Assembly (NCBI RefSeq): GCF_021390675.1 | Contig: NZ_JAJEJV010000004.1 | Coordinates: forward strand, 1,488,001 to 1,552,000 | DNA: 64,000 nucleotides | From: Dyella sp. 2HG41-7 | GTDB taxonomy: Bacteria; Pseudomonadota; Gammaproteobacteria; Xanthomonadales; Rhodanobacteraceae | Direction of reading: 5' to 3' | Shown here: positions 17,878 to 26,337 of the stretch, in pieces | How the letters are laid out: each line of letters starts with the position of its first letter | Position numbering within the stretch: the stretch's first letter is position 1 | Notes under the pieces: generated by a model | Told to the model about the DNA's origin: nothing | The model's database searches: none | The model's input: only the letters and a program-made list of their open reading frames with translations | Position numbers and translations under genes: made by a program

Positions 17878-18480
17878 ATGAAAACGTCAATCACTTTTTA
17901 TTCGTCGCCTATTCATTTCCGTTCGTCCGGTGCGCGCTCGCAACGTGGCATGGCGCTCGTGGTGGCATTGCTTCTGCTGATATTGATTTCTCTGGTCGGA
18001 CTTGCCGCGATGCGAGGGACGATCATGCAGCAGAAAATGTCGTCCAATCTTTACGATCGCGAAGTGGCGTTCCAAAGCGCCGAAGCGGCGATTCGCGCGG
18101 CGAGCGCGGTGATTTCCACGACGCCGACGCTTATTTGGCACAACTGTCAGGCTGGTGGCGTTACGTGCCTGCCCAATCCGTTTACTGATTCGACGTTGCC
18201 CGCAACGGCCATTCACACCGTTACCACCGGTCAAACTGCCGGCAGTTACACCGCCAGCACGGTGTCCGCCAGCCAGCCTCAGTATGTGGTGGAGAACATG
18301 GGCAACTGGATCAACCAGAAAACCAGCACCGGCTTTGGCGACACCGCCAATTCGCGCAATTACGGTGTACAGGGCAATTCGGGCACGAATGTGTATTACC
18401 GCATTACCGCGCGCAGTGGCGACCCCGCTGTGGTGGGTGACCGTGCGGTCGTCACGCTCCAGGCCGTCATCAAGCAGTGA
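17878..18480 (+). CDS. pilX: Type IV pilus assembly protein PilX
   Basis: A 200-residue PilX-type protein. Start is ATG 17878, one base after the pilW stop. The hydrophobic helix reads RGMALVVALLLLILISLVGLAAM. It is preceded by QRG and lacks the usual Glu at +5, as normal for PilX. The following DREVAFQSAEAAIRAA is a conserved PilX segment. Part of the minor pilin priming complex. About 65 bases separate it from pilY1. Confidence 0.92.
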   Translation: MKTSITFYSSPIHFRSSGARSQRGMALVVALLLLILISLVGLAAMRGTIMQQKMSSNLYDREVAFQSAEAAIRAASAVISTTPTLIWHNCQAGGVTCLPNPFTDSTLPATAIHTVTTGQTAGSYTASTVSASQPQYVVENMGNWINQKTSTGFGDTANSRNYGVQGNSGTNVYYRITARSGDPAVVGDRAVVTLQAVIKQ

Positions 18481-18545
18481 TAGCACCACGCTCCATGCAT
18501 GTCGCCGAACGGCGACGAGCTGTCCAATTTCAGGGTTAAACCGCG

Positions 18546-21500
18546 ATGAACACGAATCGACAAACCGTTCGCCGTTGGAGTGCCGCAGCCCGCAAGTTGC
18601 TGGGCACGGTGTTGGTTGTATGGACGCTCGGCGTGGTTTACACGCCGGCAGCTTCCGCCACCACGCCCACGGTGACCGTAGATCAGCAGCCGGTGACTTT
18701 GCAGCCGGTGATTCCACCCAACGTGACGCTGATGCTCGACGACTCGGGTTCGATGAACTGGGACGTCATGCCGGATTATTCCTATCTCGGCGCGACACCG
18801 GGTTCGCCTACTGCCGCCGAATTGACCAGCTCCAGCGTCAACGGTGCTTACTACAACCCGACCATCACGTACTCGCCGCCGCCGCAGGTTAACGGAACCT
18901 TGTATCCCGCATCGAGCTTTAACGCCGCACCGATCGATGGTTTCCATACGAGCAACGGCACGGTGGATTTGTCTTCGTACACGGGTGCAAACGATTCAAG
19001 CAACAACAACACCTGCTACGCGGCGAACGCGTTTTGCGCGCCGAGCAACATCACCTATTCGCAATCGTTCAACGTACAGACGGCCGGCACCCCATATGCG
19101 CCGATCAATTGCCAGGCTGGATATACGCTGACCAATGGCACCTGTGTGGAGCAGCCGTATACGGCCAGTTGCCCCTTTAACTACACGCTGCAAACCAGCG
19201 GCAAGAACTCTGGCCTCTGTGTCTCCAACAAGAACAAGAATACGACCGCAACACCTACTTGTCAGGGTAAAGACACCTATAGCTCCACTACGTTTCTTTG
19301 CACGCCGAATCCGGTCCTGACCGCAGCGCCAACGTGCAACGGTTCGGACAAGCTCAATTCAAGCACCGGACTTTGCACGCCGCCGTCGACAACGACCACG
19401 TATTCCTTCTTTACCTATACGGTGAAAAACTCGGATGGCACTTTCACGAGTCACTATGTAGGCAACAGCGGCACCTGCCTGTTGGCGGCATCAGCCGGAA
19501 TGACATCGAGCAACTGCGACGACAGTGCCACCACTGAGACGAACGTCGCCAATTGGTACTCGTACTATCACACCCGTATTCTGATGGCCAAGAGCGGCTT
19601 GATTACGGCCTTTAACACCGTAGGCACGACATTCCGCGTGGGCTTCGCCTCGATCAACGGCAACAACACCTCCGGCCTGCCATCGCTGCAATATGCGTTC
19701 AACGATTCTGGCGCTGGCGGTGGTAACAGCAAAAACGCCTTGGCCGAAGTGCAACCCTTTGGCGACGGCACCAGTGGCACCCAAAAGGCATCGTTTTGGA
19801 CCTGGATCCTTGGCGAGAGCGCGGGCGGCGGTACGCCCTTGCGCACAGCCTTGGATCGCGTCGGCCAGTATTACCAGACATCGCAGCCTTGGACGGTGAT
19901 GAAAAACGATCCCCTTTATGGGACGACCAACCAACCGAGCACGATCGCCTGTCGTCAGTCGTACACCATTTTGACCACCGATGGTTTCTGGAACGACAGC
20001 TACTCATCGTCATCCGAAGCGGGCGCCAGCAGCGCCGCGTGGCCGACGATAAACGGACCCAACGGTCTGACATGGCCCACGGTTGCCGGCAGCTCGCCCG
20101 CAGCGCCTTACTCTGGTGGCGCGACGAGCGATAGCAGTCCGTCGCTCGCCGACGTGGCGATGTACTACTGGGAAAACGACTTGCAAACCGGGACGGGCTA
20201 TCCGAACGAAGTGCCGACCAATTCGGAAGATCCGGCGTTCTGGCAGCATATGACCACGTTCACCATGGGCTTGGGCTTTACTCCGCAGGGCATTTCCGGC
20301 AAGGCATCGAATAACGATTCGCCACCCACCGTCAGTGACGTCTTCAGTGCTGCCGACGGTGGCCTTACGCTCACCAACTTCAAGTGGCCGACACCTGCGG
20401 CGAATTCGATCTACAACATCGCCGATCTGGAACATGCGGGTGTCAACGGACACGGCGGTTTCTATTCCGCAACCAGCCCAGCGACGTTTATCAGCGGTCT
20501 GACCGATGCCTTGCAACGCGCTTCAGAGCGCGCCGGTACGGGCGCCAGCCTGGCGGCCAACTCCACCCAGCTCACCAGCGGTACGGTGGCGTATCAGGCG
20601 AATTACTTCACCGTCAAATGGACCGGCGATCTGAAGGCGCTTGCGATCAACTCGACTACCGGTGCGATTTCCACCACGCCAACATGGAGCGCGGCCGCTC
20701 AGTTGACCGACAGCAGCAACACCGTCAACACCTATTCGAGTCGTACGATCGAGACTTACGTGCCGTCGACGTCTGGCGCTGGTACGTTCGTGGCATTCCA
20801 GAACAACGGCACCACCGGCGCGCCCCCCGCGTTGTCGAGCGCGCAGCTTGCCTCGCTTGGCAGTTCGGCAGCGGCACAAGCAACGATGGTGAGTTATCTG
20901 CGTGGCGACAACACGCTTGAGCAGAAAAACAACGGCAACTACCGCGACCGCACCTCCGTGCTGGGCGATATCGTCGACTCGCAGCCCGTGTATGCCGGCG
21001 CACCCAATCCGAATGAGTTCGAGGGTCAGTCGTTTACCGGCATCAGCAGCACCGCGACGACTGGCGACAATTCGTTCGGAGCCTGGGCGCAAAGCACGGT
21101 CGACGCCAGCGGCAACGCCGTGACCAACTCACCTTCCGCGCGCGAGACTCTCGTGTTCGTGGCGGCCAACGACGGCATGTTGCACGCGTTCGACGCCACC
21201 ACGGGCGCTGAGAAGTTTGCCTACTTGCCGGGTGCGGTGATCGCGGCGGGCGGCACGACCACGCCAGGAAACAATATTGCGAGCCTGGCTGATCCCAACT
21301 ACGGAACCACCACCTTGCCGCACGTGTATTTCAATGACGGCGAATTGACGATCGCGGACGCCTATCTGCCTGGCCTTGCGACGATCAATGGTTATGCTTG
21401 GCACACCATCCTCGTCGGCACCACCGGCCGCGGCCCTGCCGAAGCCGTTTACGCGTTGGACATTACCGATCCGTCCAACATCACGCCTTTGTGGGAGCGT

Positions 21501-22661
21501 TCGGCCGGCGACGGGTTAGCCAACAGCAACTACATCGGCCAGATGGTCGGCAAGCCAACGATCGCCAAGGTGCAAGACGGCACCAATTCCGATTGGCAGG
21601 TGTTAATCGGCAACGGCTACAACAGCGCCGCCGGCTCGGCGGGATTGCTGGAGTTCGATCTGGCCACAGGCACGCTCAGCGTGCACTCGGCGAGCAGCCG
21701 TATCAGCACCGCGGCGAATGGCCTCGCCGCGCCGGTTGCTTGGATGGATTCCCCAAGCAATGGCATCAGCACCGAGGCTTATGCAGGCGATCTTCAGGGA
21801 CAGGTGTGGCGGTTCCCGCTGGGCGCCACCAAGGGCAATAACTACAATCCCGACCCGTCTGTCCTCGGTACCGTGAGTACGACGGGCACCGTGGTGTTCG
21901 ACACGCCCCTGGATTCCAGCGGCAACCCACAACCGATCACGGCCGGTATGTTGGCGGGCGAAGATCCCAACACCGCCAACGTGTGGGTGTTCTTCGGCAC
22001 GGGTCAATACCTCAGCAGCAACGACCTTAGCAATCAGCAAATTGAAAGCTGGTATGGCGTGATTGCTCAGCCGGGTGGCTCTTCCTCGCCGACGAGCAAT
22101 GCAACGGTGAGCAGCTTGGTGCAGCGTTCGATCATTTATCAGGTGAACGGCGATCCAACCGCGACCCCACCGACCTTGGGTCAGCGCGCCGTAACACCGA
22201 TGCCGACACCGAGCGATATGAGCGGCAAGCTTGGCTGGTATATGAACCTGGAGGCGCCGACCGGAACGAATGGCGCATTGGTTGCGCAGGGCGAGCGCAT
22301 GGTCACGCCCAACCAGTTCCAAGGCAATGTTCTGTTGGGCACCACGCGCATTCCAGTGGTAACCGATATCTGCAACCCGTCCGGTAGTGGTTGGGTGATG
22401 GCGGTCGATCCCTTCACTGGCACCGATCCAGCGAACCCATTCTTCCTGGGCGGCGGCGGCACCGTGACGTTCACTTATGGCGGCAAGACGGTAACCATGG
22501 CGTCAGCGGGCGTAGGCTTCAGCGCGCTGCCGAACAATCCGATCTTCGTCGGCGGTGACATGTTGATGAGCTTCGACAACGGCAGTACGTCCAGTCTGAT
22601 GACGTCGGGTTCGACCGCCAACGGCACGCGTGTATCCTGGCAAGAAGTGGTGAACCAATGA
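18546..22661 (+). CDS. pilY1: PilY1-type pilus tip adhesin/assembly factor
   Basis: A 1371-residue exported protein of the PilY1 family, involved in pilus extension, adhesion and surface sensing. A long signal peptide ends VYTPAASA. A von Willebrand A-like domain starts with the metal-binding DDSGSM (residues 65-70) and continues with GGTPLRTAL and LTTDGFWND. Between these lies an unusual cysteine-rich insert (residues 189-277) with four C-X10-15-C units. The C-terminal half is the PilY1 beta-propeller: VFVAANDGMLHAFDATTG, AVYALDITDPSN, LLEFDLATG and YAGDLQGQVWRF are blade segments. It lies inside the minor pilin operon; the stop overlaps an ATG at 22658. Confidence 0.95.
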   Translation: MNTNRQTVRRWSAAARKLLGTVLVVWTLGVVYTPAASATTPTVTVDQQPVTLQPVIPPNVTLMLDDSGSMNWDVMPDYSYLGATPGSPTAAELTSSSVNGAYYNPTITYSPPPQVNGTLYPASSFNAAPIDGFHTSNGTVDLSSYTGANDSSNNNTCYAANAFCAPSNITYSQSFNVQTAGTPYAPINCQAGYTLTNGTCVEQPYTASCPFNYTLQTSGKNSGLCVSNKNKNTTATPTCQGKDTYSSTTFLCTPNPVLTAAPTCNGSDKLNSSTGLCTPPSTTTTYSFFTYTVKNSDGTFTSHYVGNSGTCLLAASAGMTSSNCDDSATTETNVANWYSYYHTRILMAKSGLITAFNTVGTTFRVGFASINGNNTSGLPSLQYAFNDSGAGGGNSKNALAEVQPFGDGTSGTQKASFWTWILGESAGGGTPLRTALDRVGQYYQTSQPWTVMKNDPLYGTTNQPSTIACRQSYTILTTDGFWNDSYSSSSEAGASSAAWPTINGPNGLTWPTVAGSSPAAPYSGGATSDSSPSLADVAMYYWENDLQTGTGYPNEVPTNSEDPAFWQHMTTFTMGLGFTPQGISGKASNNDSPPTVSDVFSAADGGLTLTNFKWPTPAANSIYNIADLEHAGVNGHGGFYSATSPATFISGLTDALQRASERAGTGASLAANSTQLTSGTVAYQANYFTVKWTGDLKALAINSTTGAISTTPTWSAAAQLTDSSNTVNTYSSRTIETYVPSTSGAGTFVAFQNNGTTGAPPALSSAQLASLGSSAAAQATMVSYLRGDNTLEQKNNGNYRDRTSVLGDIVDSQPVYAGAPNPNEFEGQSFTGISSTATTGDNSFGAWAQSTVDASGNAVTNSPSARETLVFVAANDGMLHAFDATTGAEKFAYLPGAVIAAGGTTTPGNNIASLADPNYGTTTLPHVYFNDGELTIADAYLPGLATINGYAWHTILVGTTGRGPAEAVYALDITDPSNITPLWERSAGDGLANSNYIGQMVGKPTIAKVQDGTNSDWQVLIGNGYNSAAGSAGLLEFDLATGTLSVHSASSRISTAANGLAAPVAWMDSPSNGISTEAYAGDLQGQVWRFPLGATKGNNYNPDPSVLGTVSTTGTVVFDTPLDSSGNPQPITAGMLAGEDPNTANVWVFFGTGQYLSSNDLSNQQIESWYGVIAQPGGSSSPTSNATVSSLVQRSIIYQVNGDPTATPPTLGQRAVTPMPTPSDMSGKLGWYMNLEAPTGTNGALVAQGERMVTPNQFQGNVLLGTTRIPVVTDICNPSGSGWVMAVDPFTGTDPANPFFLGGGGTVTFTYGGKTVTMASAGVGFSALPNNPIFVGGDMLMSFDNGSTSSLMTSGSTANGTRVSWQEVVNQ

Positions 22662-22672
22662 GGGGCGGAGCG

Positions 22673-23185
22673 ATGAATCCAAGTAACGGCGGCAAGGAAT
22701 TGCGCGATCTGTCATTCGATTCGTTGCATCGGCGTGAGCGTATGCGCGGCGCTGATACGGAGATCGGTTTCAGTTTGATCGAGTTGATGATCGTGGTGGC
22801 GATCATCGCGATTCTCGCGGCGATCGCGTATCCGTCGTATATGCAGCACGTGATCAAAACCAATCGCGTTGCGGCTGAAGGGTGTTTGACGGAGCACTCC
22901 AATTACATGGAGCGCTTCTACACCACCAACTTGAGCTATAACCAAGTCCAACCTGCATCGGGATCTACGGCTGCGGCGACGGCGCTTACTGCGTTGCCGA
23001 CGCTTGGCTGCGACTCAACCAGTGAAAGCGGCGCCAATTACACCATTCAATTTCAAGCGGCGCCCTCTGCGACTAGCTACGTCGTCGAGGCGATACCCCT
23101 CTCAACGTTGCAGAAGAAAGATACTTGCGGAACGGTCACGCTCGATCAGAAGGGGAATCGCAATCCCGCATCACCGTGCTGGTGA
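22673..23185 (+). CDS. pilE: Type IV minor pilin PilE
   Basis: A 170-residue pilin that closes the operon. The prepilin helix is GFSLIELMIVVAIIAILAAIAYPSY, with cleavage after G and Glu at +5. Start choice is uncertain: ATG 22658 overlaps the pilY1 stop, ATG 22673 has GGGGCGGAG in front (chosen), and ATG 22742 would give a normal short nine-residue leader. Four cysteines and the end segment VTLDQKGNRNPASPCW are typical of the PilE minor pilin of the fimU-pilE cluster. It is convergent with piuC, 24 bases away. Confidence 0.9.
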   Translation: MNPSNGGKELRDLSFDSLHRRERMRGADTEIGFSLIELMIVVAIIAILAAIAYPSYMQHVIKTNRVAAEGCLTEHSNYMERFYTTNLSYNQVQPASGSTAAATALTALPTLGCDSTSESGANYTIQFQAAPSATSYVVEAIPLSTLQKKDTCGTVTLDQKGNRNPASPCW

Positions 23186-23209
23186 GAGAATCCGGAACGT
23201 GGCGGATAG

Positions 23210-23896
23210 TCAAACTTCCGACCACATCCTCAAAAGGTTGTGATACACGCCGGTAAGCTTTACGCGCGCAGCTTCGTCTGCGTTCGTTGCAGTAAGCCGC
23301 TGAATCGCGTTGTCGAGATCGAACAACATGGTGCGTTGCCCATCGTCGCGCACCATGCTTTGCACCCAGAAGAAACAGGCTAGACGCGCGCCGCGCGTCA
23401 CCGGATTCACGCGATGCAGGCTGCTGGCGGGGTAGAGGATCATGTCGCCCGCCGCAAGTTTCACGGTTTGCGTACCGTACGTATCTTCGATCAGCAGTTC
23501 ACCGCCGTCGTAGCTTTCCGGCGGGGCCAGAAAAAGCGTAGCGGAAAGGTCGGTGCGAATTTTGTCGCCGGTACCCGGCAACAATCGCACGGAACCATCG
23601 ACGTGACTGCCGAAATGCATGCCGCCTTGATAGCGATTGAACATCGGCGGATACACGCGATGTGGCAGCGCCGCGCTGATAAACAACGGATGTCGTTCCA
23701 GCGCGGCTAGCACTGTGTTGCCAAGCTCGACCGCCAGCGGCGAGCCTTCGGCGATTTGCTGGTTTTGCTTGACGTGAATACCTTGGTGCCCCGCCGTCAC
23801 GCGCCCGTCGACCCATGGTGCGTTGTCAGCATCGAGCTGTCGACGGAAGTGCGCCAGTTGCTCGGCATGGAGTAAACCGGGAATGTGAACCAGCAT
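23210..23896 (-). CDS. piuC: Fe(II)/2-oxoglutarate-dependent PKHD-type hydroxylase PiuC/YbiX
   Basis: A 228-residue dioxygenase of the PiuC/YbiX group, usually found beside a siderophore receptor. Iron ligands are visible as HVDGSVR (the HxD pair) and the distal H in [19 protein letters not shown], where the arginine binds 2-oxoglutarate. It begins [21 protein letters not shown], typical of the family. It starts 24 bases after the TonB-receptor stop on the same strand and is probably in one operon under the Fur box. The substrate in the cell is unknown; it may modify a siderophore or protein under iron limitation. Confidence 0.93.
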   Translation of the reverse strand: MLVHIPGLLHAEQLAHFRRQLDADNAPWVDGRVTAGHQGIHVKQNQQIAEGSPLAVELGNTVLAALERHPLFISAALPHRVYPPMFNRYQGGMHFGSHVDGSVRLLPGTGDKIRTDLSATLFLAPPESYDGGELLIEDTYGTQTVKLAAGDMILYPASSLHRVNPVTRGARLACFFWVQSMVRDDGQRTMLFDLDNAIQRLTATNADEAARVKLTGVYHNLLRMWSEV

Positions 23897-23920
23897 ACGG
23901 AGTCCTCGCGTGATCCGATG

Positions 23921-26095
23921 TCAGAACTTATATGCGAATGTCGCCATCGCCGTTCGTCCAATACCCGGCACCGAACGGCCACCATCCGACTGAATAAGTG
24001 CGTCGAAATAATGCTTGTTGGTGAGGTTCAATACGTTCAGACGGATGTCGTAACGCGGTTGATGATAAGCCAGCGTCGCATCCCAACGCGTATAACCGCC
24101 GACGCTCACGGCGTTGGTATTGGCGGCGAAGCGCTGCGACATATAGGTCGGACCGCCGCCCACGTCCCAGTGTTCGGAGAACGTATACGTGCTCCACGTG
24201 GTGAACGTATTGCGCGGGGTATTGGCCGGCACGTTGCCTTGCGTGCCGTCCAGCGCTTTCACGATACGGCCGTCCATATAACCGTAACCGGAAAAGATCT
24301 GCCAGTTTTTGGTGAGATGCCCGACAACGCCCAGCTCGGCGCCGCGCACGCGGATATTGCCGTCCAACGTGTATTCGCCCGAAGATGTTTGCGTGCGTGC
24401 ATTGGTCTGTTCGAGGTTGTAGAGCGCGGCATTGATGGCGAGCGTGTCTTCCAGCAGATTCCACTTGCCGCCGATTTCATAGGAGTAGTCTTTCGACGGC
24501 GCGAGGTTCTGCGTGCCGTTCGTCAGCGTGAGCTGTTCGAGCGAAGGATTGAACGACGTGCCGTACGACACGTAATACGACTGCTTTTCGCTCGGCTGAT
24601 AGATCACGCCGCCACGTACGCTGGTGAACGACACTGTCTGCTGCGCATACGACGGCAGCGATACGGTGTTGCTGATATGCGCATCGAATCGATCGCGGCG
24701 GACGCCGGCAACCACCATCCACTGATCGTTGAGCTTGATGGTGTCGTTGGCATACACGCCGATGGTGTTGGCGGTGGACTGCGCATAATTGCCGCGCGTC
24801 GTCTTGACGTTGGCGGGCGTGCTTTCCTCGACGGGATCGAGCAGCGATAGCAACGGCAAGCCGGTGCGTGTGTAAGCCTGGTTGTTGTAGGTTTCGCGCG
24901 CAAGCTCAACGCCAGTGACCAGGGTGTGCTGCAGGTTTCCCGTGTCGAACTTGGAAACCAGATCGGTTTGACTGTCCAGCGTCGTGTCGTGAATCACGCG
25001 ATCGTGGCTGGCGAGTTGCGCATACAAATCCTGCAGTGGCAGGTTGGTCGGATTGCCCAGCGTTTTATTGAGCGTGACGCCATTGGCCGTAACGACGCTG
25101 TTGGCAGCCGTCTCGCGCGCATCCGTGGTGTATTGGCTGTATTCGAGCCGTGTGCGCACACTCAAATGGTCCGAGAACACATGCTCCAGGCGCGCGTTGA
25201 ATTCGTTCACGCTTTGATTGGTGCGATCGTCGGTCAAGCCGTACCAGTTCTTGGGATTCACGTCGGCGGGGTGACCGTTGACGGGCGGCAAACCGTAATC
25301 GGGCATGTCGTGATTGCGTTGAATCAACGCGGATAAGGTGATTTGCGTCGGCGTGCCGATGCCGAAGCGTATCGATGGCGCAATGCCGCCATCCTGATTC
25401 TTCAACACATCGCGCGTGGTTTGCATGCTTTGACCGTAGATGTTCACGCGCGCCGCGGCGGTATCCGAAATCGGCTGATTGATATCCGCGGTCATGCGAT
25501 AGCGATCGCTGGTGCCCACGGTAGCGGTGATTTCGCCGAAGGGTTTCAGTTCCGGTTCCTTGGTTACCTGATTGATCACGCCGCCGGTGGAGCCGCGTCC
25601 GAACAACATGGAAGAGGGGCCTTTCAATACTTCGATCGCATCCAGATCGAACACGTCGCGATAGTACTGACCGGGATCACGAAAGCCGTCCAGATAAATA
25701 TCCGTGCGCGCCGTAAAGCCGCGCAGATTGATGTTGTTGCCGATCTGTCCGCCTTCCGCGCCACCGATGGTGATGCCGGGGACGTTGCGCAACGCATCTT
25801 GCAAGGATGTCGCGCCTTGCGCGTCGAGCAGATCGCGATTCACCACGACTACGGTCTGCGGAATATCGCGTAGCGACGTGGGCACTTTGGCGCCCACGGA
25901 GGAGGTGTCGGTTTGGTAGTCGTTGCCGACAACGCTGCCGGTGACATGTACCGAGCTCAACGTGGTTGGGGTGGTTTGCGGCGGAGGCGTGTCGTCGGAG
26001 GATGCCCCTACCGACTGCGCCTGAGCGGCGGCGGGAAGCGCGAGAGCAAGAAGCAGGGCGGTTTGCAGGGGCGAGGCACGGAAGTTGGCGGGCAT
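23921..26095 (-). CDS. TonB-dependent siderophore receptor (PiuA/Fiu-like)
   Basis: A 724-residue outer-membrane receptor. The signal peptide ends LPAAAQAQ. A TonB-box-like stretch is followed by the plug domain: VPTSLRDIPQTVVVVNRDLL, DALRNVPGITIGGAEGGQIG and IEVLKGPSSMLFGRGSTGGVINQVTK are the standard catecholate-receptor segments. The rest is a 22-strand barrel ending in MATFAYKF, with the terminal Phe needed for Bam insertion. Partner piuC and the Fur box suggest catecholate-type iron-siderophore import under iron limitation. Exact ligand is unknown. Confidence 0.94.
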   Translation of the reverse strand: MPANFRASPLQTALLLALALPAAAQAQSVGASSDDTPPPQTTPTTLSSVHVTGSVVGNDYQTDTSSVGAKVPTSLRDIPQTVVVVNRDLLDAQGATSLQDALRNVPGITIGGAEGGQIGNNINLRGFTARTDIYLDGFRDPGQYYRDVFDLDAIEVLKGPSSMLFGRGSTGGVINQVTKEPELKPFGEITATVGTSDRYRMTADINQPISDTAAARVNIYGQSMQTTRDVLKNQDGGIAPSIRFGIGTPTQITLSALIQRNHDMPDYGLPPVNGHPADVNPKNWYGLTDDRTNQSVNEFNARLEHVFSDHLSVRTRLEYSQYTTDARETAANSVVTANGVTLNKTLGNPTNLPLQDLYAQLASHDRVIHDTTLDSQTDLVSKFDTGNLQHTLVTGVELARETYNNQAYTRTGLPLLSLLDPVEESTPANVKTTRGNYAQSTANTIGVYANDTIKLNDQWMVVAGVRRDRFDAHISNTVSLPSYAQQTVSFTSVRGGVIYQPSEKQSYYVSYGTSFNPSLEQLTLTNGTQNLAPSKDYSYEIGGKWNLLEDTLAINAALYNLEQTNARTQTSSGEYTLDGNIRVRGAELGVVGHLTKNWQIFSGYGYMDGRIVKALDGTQGNVPANTPRNTFTTWSTYTFSEHWDVGGGPTYMSQRFAANTNAVSVGGYTRWDATLAYHQPRYDIRLNVLNLTNKHYFDALIQSDGGRSVPGIGRTAMATFAYKF

Positions 26096-26206
26096 AGGTA
26101 GCGTGTCGGCAAGTGGGGAGGGACCAGAACGGGTTGTTGGCTGGCTCCTTGGGATGCGCGATGCGTCCCAATCCCGCTTGCCGCCTCAACTGGCGTGGTA
26201 GTAAAT

Positions 26207-26225
26207 GCGAATCGTTGTCATTATC
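26207..26225 (-). promoter_or_regulatory. Fur box upstream of the TonB receptor-piuC operon
   Basis: On the minus strand the site reads GATAATGACAACGATTCGC. It matches the 19-bp Fur consensus GATAATGATAATCATTATC at 14 positions, including the first eight. It lies about 110 bases before the receptor start codon. Iron-dependent repression is inferred from the match and from the two downstream genes. Confidence 0.75.
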
Positions 26226-26265
26226 ACACGCTATTGCGACAATGTGAAGCTCAATCCCGGGGCAT

Positions 26266-26296
26266 AAAAAAAGCCCCGCACAGATGTGCGGGGCTT
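26266..26296 (-). terminator. Rho-independent terminator of the M13 peptidase gene
   Basis: Stem AAGCCCCGCACA/TGTGCGGGGCTT around a two-base centre. On the minus strand it is followed by a run of seven T (A-run 26266-26272 on plus). It lies about 40 bases after the M13 stop codon. Confidence 0.92.
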
Positions 26297-26337
26297 CGGG
26301 TTTTGCATCGCGGCCTGTCAGACCGCGACCGTGGGAC

